Source: Luteirhabdus pelagi (GTDB taxonomy: Bacteria; Bacteroidota; Bacteroidia; Flavobacteriales; Flavobacteriaceae). From it: a stretch of DNA of 64,000 nucleotides. Below the pieces are notes generated by a model. That model was not told the origin of the DNA, made no database searches, and worked only from the letters and a program-made list of their open reading frames with translations. Below are positions 61,754-64,000 of this stretch, one piece after another. Both the position numbers and the translations under genes were made by a program. The stretch lies in assembly GCF_016827595.1 (NCBI RefSeq), contig NZ_JAECMS010000001.1, positions 558,001 to 622,000 on the forward strand, in the 5' to 3' direction. The first letter of the stretch is position 1, and the number at the start of each line of letters is the position of its first letter.

Positions 61754-62767
61754 TTATAACTCAATACCCTTTAATGAAATCTTATTAACTTTTACCAATT
61801 TGGAAGAGATACATTCCATTAAATTCTGATTAAATATTACTAAATTCTTACCAGAAGGATGTAGCGAACTTTGGAACCTAATGCCTTCCGCTCCAGTAAA
61901 TACTCTAATGAATTCACAAATAAATTGAGTGGGAATATATTCAATTTCGCTATCATATCGACGCATAGGTTTTGATAAATCTCGACTAATCTTTTCTCTA
62001 AGCAGCTTCCCTTTAATTGTCTCGTTTATTCTATCAAGCTTAAAAAGAGAAGTGTCTTCTGTGAAATCAACAATCTTAATAGATGTTGCGGAATTTAATT
62101 TGAATTCGCCAATCGTCAGTTCATCAAGATAAGAAGCTCGTACCTCATACAAAACGGTTTCTTCATTATCACTTAAATATAGTGATGGAATTCCTAATGG
62201 GTTAGCTCTTCCACCAATAATTTTTTCTTTTGGAGGGGCTCCCATTTCACCCGTAGTGTAAGCTTTTCCTCCGCTATAATGATGTACTCTAGCACGGAAT
62301 AATGTCGTATCTTGTCCAAGTTGATATTGAGTATTAAAAAATCCATCCCAGCCTAAATCCTCAGTAAGATGTACAATATCTGTTAGAAATCTTTTACCCC
62401 ACTTTAGTTCCTCTTTTAAAATTTTCCAATATGAAATATTGTCTAAAATATCAGAGGTATAGTTGACGCTATATTCTGAATTTAAGATAGCGGTATTCAA
62501 TTTCGGAAGAATATAATTTAAAATATCTGCTGCGGCCTTGTGATTGGAAAATAAACTCCAATTACTTTGAATCTTTTCTCGAATTGATATTCCTGAATCA
62601 TCAGCTTCATAGTTATCAATTAACTCTTGAAAAAAATCTTCAAGTTCATCAATATCTAAAATAAATACCTCATTTTTTTGGCATACTTCACAATCACCTA
62701 ACTTTTCGAAAGATTCGATATATGCTATTAACTCTTTGTCTGAAAAACAATTAGAACAAACCTTCAT
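61754..62767 (-). CDS. RES-domain protein with N-terminal zinc ribbon and helical domain
   Basis: The 337-aa protein starts with a Cys4 zinc ribbon (C4, C7, C26, C29), followed by a helical domain (about 35-145) like the HEPN/RES N-terminal domain. The RES domain follows (about 150-315), with the three residues that name the family: Arg158/160 (LFRARV), Glu208 (VLYEVRA) and Ser300/301 (RFQSSLHPSGKN). RES toxins in toxin-antitoxin systems break down NAD+. No Xre-type antitoxin is present next to it; the neighbour is an sce7725-type gene whose stop overlaps this ATG by 1 nt. A defence or abortive-infection role is inferred, not shown. Confidence 0.8.
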   Translation of the reverse strand: MKVCSNCFSDKELIAYIESFEKLGDCEVCQKNEVFILDIDELEDFFQELIDNYEADDSGISIREKIQSNWSLFSNHKAAADILNYILPKLNTAILNSEYSVNYTSDILDNISYWKILKEELKWGKRFLTDIVHLTEDLGWDGFFNTQYQLGQDTTLFRARVHHYSGGKAYTTGEMGAPPKEKIIGGRANPLGIPSLYLSDNEETVLYEVRASYLDELTIGEFKLNSATSIKIVDFTEDTSLFKLDRINETIKGKLLREKISRDLSKPMRRYDSEIEYIPTQFICEFIRVFTGAEGIRFQSSLHPSGKNLVIFNQNLMECISSKLVKVNKISLKGIEL

Positions 62768-63705
62768 CAGTTGTGAGACCTTAAATAATTACCTACAACA
62801 ATAAGATGATTTTTAATTGAAATTTTCTTTACCATTCCTAATCCAGGATAATGGCCTTCGTCAAAATATTGTTTTAATTCAGTTATTGCTGAATTGTCAA
62901 GATCATTATTTCTACAATATTCAACTGCTTTTTCAGCGGCTTCTCCAAACTTTCCTTGAACGTTTGCTATCGTATCATTTGAATTTGAGGTGAAATGTCT
63001 AATCCAGATTTGATCTTGATTATTTAAGTAAGTTAAGTGAATAACTACTGCTCGTGGAGAGCTTCCCCCCTCTATAAATCTACTGGGAAGTGTAGTATAA
63101 TCGGAGAAACCGTCGTAGTTGTCATCTAAATAGTACTTGTGTTCTTCTGAAAATCTATGCGATTCTATCTGTAAGAAATTACTATTTCTAGGTTCTGGCT
63201 CAAATAAATCGTCTAGCCTGATGAATTCTATATCAGTACTTTGAATATATCGTTTTAAGTCTCTATTTCTGTCTGGATCTTCTATTACTACTTTATTTAC
63301 AGCATCCAATTCTAGGACATCTCTAAAGGCCTGGTCAGATGATTGAATTTCATTAGTTCCCAGAATTAAACAGTTTTGCAAATCATTCTCACTGATTTTC
63401 TCTACAATGTAATCTCTGTTACCTCTATAATGAAATGCGGGATAAAAAGAACTCTCCTGGAGATTACTCATAAAATCTACATAAAAATCAGTATCACCAT
63501 TTCTTTCACCAACAGAAGGATTTACAATTAGAAAATTGTTTTGACTATGTTCTAAAAAAACTCTATTAGCCAATTCTAAACTTTTTAAACTGTTTTTCAC
63601 TGGCTCAATTATAGATGAGATATAGCCTTGAAGCTGGTTTTCTTGACTAAGTTCTCTTAGTGCTATTAATTCAAACTGACGACCTCTTAGAAATGGATAA
63701 TACAT
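62767..63705 (-). CDS. sce7725-type protein (beta-family-like)
   Basis: The 312-aa protein begins MYYPFLRGRQFELIALRELS and continues with IIEPVKNSLKSLELA, a pattern I associate with the sce7725 family and related to phage T4 beta-protein domains. It appears to be a TIM-barrel-like fold with repeated strand-helix units (NNFLIVNPSV, NCLILGTNEI, NKVVIEDPDRN, IEFIRLDDLF). A helical C-terminus includes SSPRAVVIHLTYL. Function is unknown. In other bacteria sce7725 genes pair with sce7726 genes. It is coupled tightly to the RES gene on one side (1-nt overlap) and to the partial gene upstream (1-nt gap). Confidence 0.65.
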   Translation of the reverse strand: MYYPFLRGRQFELIALRELSQENQLQGYISSIIEPVKNSLKSLELANRVFLEHSQNNFLIVNPSVGERNGDTDFYVDFMSNLQESSFYPAFHYRGNRDYIVEKISENDLQNCLILGTNEIQSSDQAFRDVLELDAVNKVVIEDPDRNRDLKRYIQSTDIEFIRLDDLFEPEPRNSNFLQIESHRFSEEHKYYLDDNYDGFSDYTTLPSRFIEGGSSPRAVVIHLTYLNNQDQIWIRHFTSNSNDTIANVQGKFGEAAEKAVEYCRNNDLDNSAITELKQYFDEGHYPGLGMVKKISIKNHLIVVGNYLRSHN

Positions 63706-63706
63706 G

Positions 63707-64000
63707 TTAGTTAAATATAGGTTGTTTTAAATTTTTTATGAGAGTTCGTTTTTCTTTCTTCCTTAGCTTAAGGGCTAATGAAATTTGATTTAACTCTTTA
63801 TATCTATAGGTCGAGAGAACATTGTCTAATTTTCTCTTTTTAATTTGCTCTAAAAATAATTGATTTAATTCTACGATAGGAATTGATTTAATTAGATCAA
63901 AACATTTTTTATATTGGTCGAAACTATTCATAGAGGGTAATACCCCAAAATATTCTTGAACAACCATTTTGTATTCATTCGTATTCAATATCTGCATTAA
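63707..64000 (-). CDS. Partial upstream partner of the sce7725-type gene
   Basis: Only the 3' part is in the window; the codon before the apparent Met at 63997 is an open Leu codon, so the frame continues past the edge. The visible 96 residues are helical and Lys-rich at the end (LKLRKKEKRTLIKNLKQPIF). By position it could be an sce7726-type gene, but I cannot recognise the family from this fragment. Confidence 0.5.
   Translation of the reverse strand, partial: LMQILNTNEYKMVVQEYFGVLPSMNSFDQYKKCFDLIKSIPIVELNQLFLEQIKKRKLDNVLSTYRYKELNQISLALKLRKKEKRTLIKNLKQPIFN

Larger units (their letters stand above)
57444..64000. mobile_element. Left part of an integrative element inserted at tmRNA
   Basis: A tyrosine integrase sits directly behind tmRNA, a classic attachment gene. 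Cargo genes of uncertain or defence-like type follow, with visibly higher A/T content than the core region, especially 61.7-64 kb. The right boundary and a second copy of the tmRNA 3' end are not in the window, so size and mobility are unknown. Confidence 0.65.

Overview
The window looks like a chromosome segment of a marine-type Flavobacteriaceae bacterium (Bacteroidota). Supporting signs are a type IX secretion C-terminal domain, type III glutamine synthetase, Lacal_2735, DUF4197, DUF4293 and BT_3928-type proteins, a tmRNA tag GENNYALAA, promoters of the TAnnTTTG (-7) class, a Rho with an Asn/Lys-rich insertion, and few Shine-Dalgarno sites. Nothing in the sequence names the species.

Layout. 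0.1-11.5 kb holds a fused B12-dependent isobutyryl-CoA mutase, a membrane HTH regulator, a secreted T9SS cargo, and a housekeeping run (BtuF-like protein, pyrF, prfA, purM). 11.6-24.4 kb is a large curli-type amyloid locus, all on the minus strand. It has four curlin-repeat proteins (443, 284, 1041 and 433 aa), a small CsgB-like protein, and the export set CsgE (with an N-terminal CsgH-like extension), CsgF and CsgG, ending in a beta-propeller lipoprotein. The repeat unit is 11 residues, S-x-V-x-Q-x-G-x-x-N-x. Three of the curlin transcription units carry the same TACGT-N6-ACGTA dyad about 190-230 bp upstream of the start codon. 24.8-56.6 kb is mainly core genome: glnN, a CaCA antiporter, a BlaI/BlaR1-type pair with a tandem operator, apt, tRNA-Arg(ACG), SulP, clpS-prmA-tpiA, a peptide-type ABC permease, folP-cdaA, an ABC exporter, truA, rho, a CreD-type operon with a repeated dyad, DUF3857 and a saccharopine-dehydrogenase-like gene. 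Several gene junctions here are filled with simple-sequence repeat islands.

56.6-64 kb contains a structured-RNA candidate and tmRNA, followed at once by a tyrosine integrase. This marks the left end of an integrated element whose right end lies outside the window. Its cargo visible here is a TerB-like/GRAM-like protein, a SIMPL-type secreted protein, and a tightly coupled operon of a partial gene, an sce7725-type protein and a RES-domain (NAD-degrading type) protein.

The two most interesting regions are the curli locus, for its size, repeat regularity, shared upstream dyad and CsgH-CsgE architecture, and the sce7725-RES operon on the tmRNA-linked island. The latter is a candidate poorly described toxin or defence module. 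No homology search was run; family names come from recognising motifs in the translated sequence.
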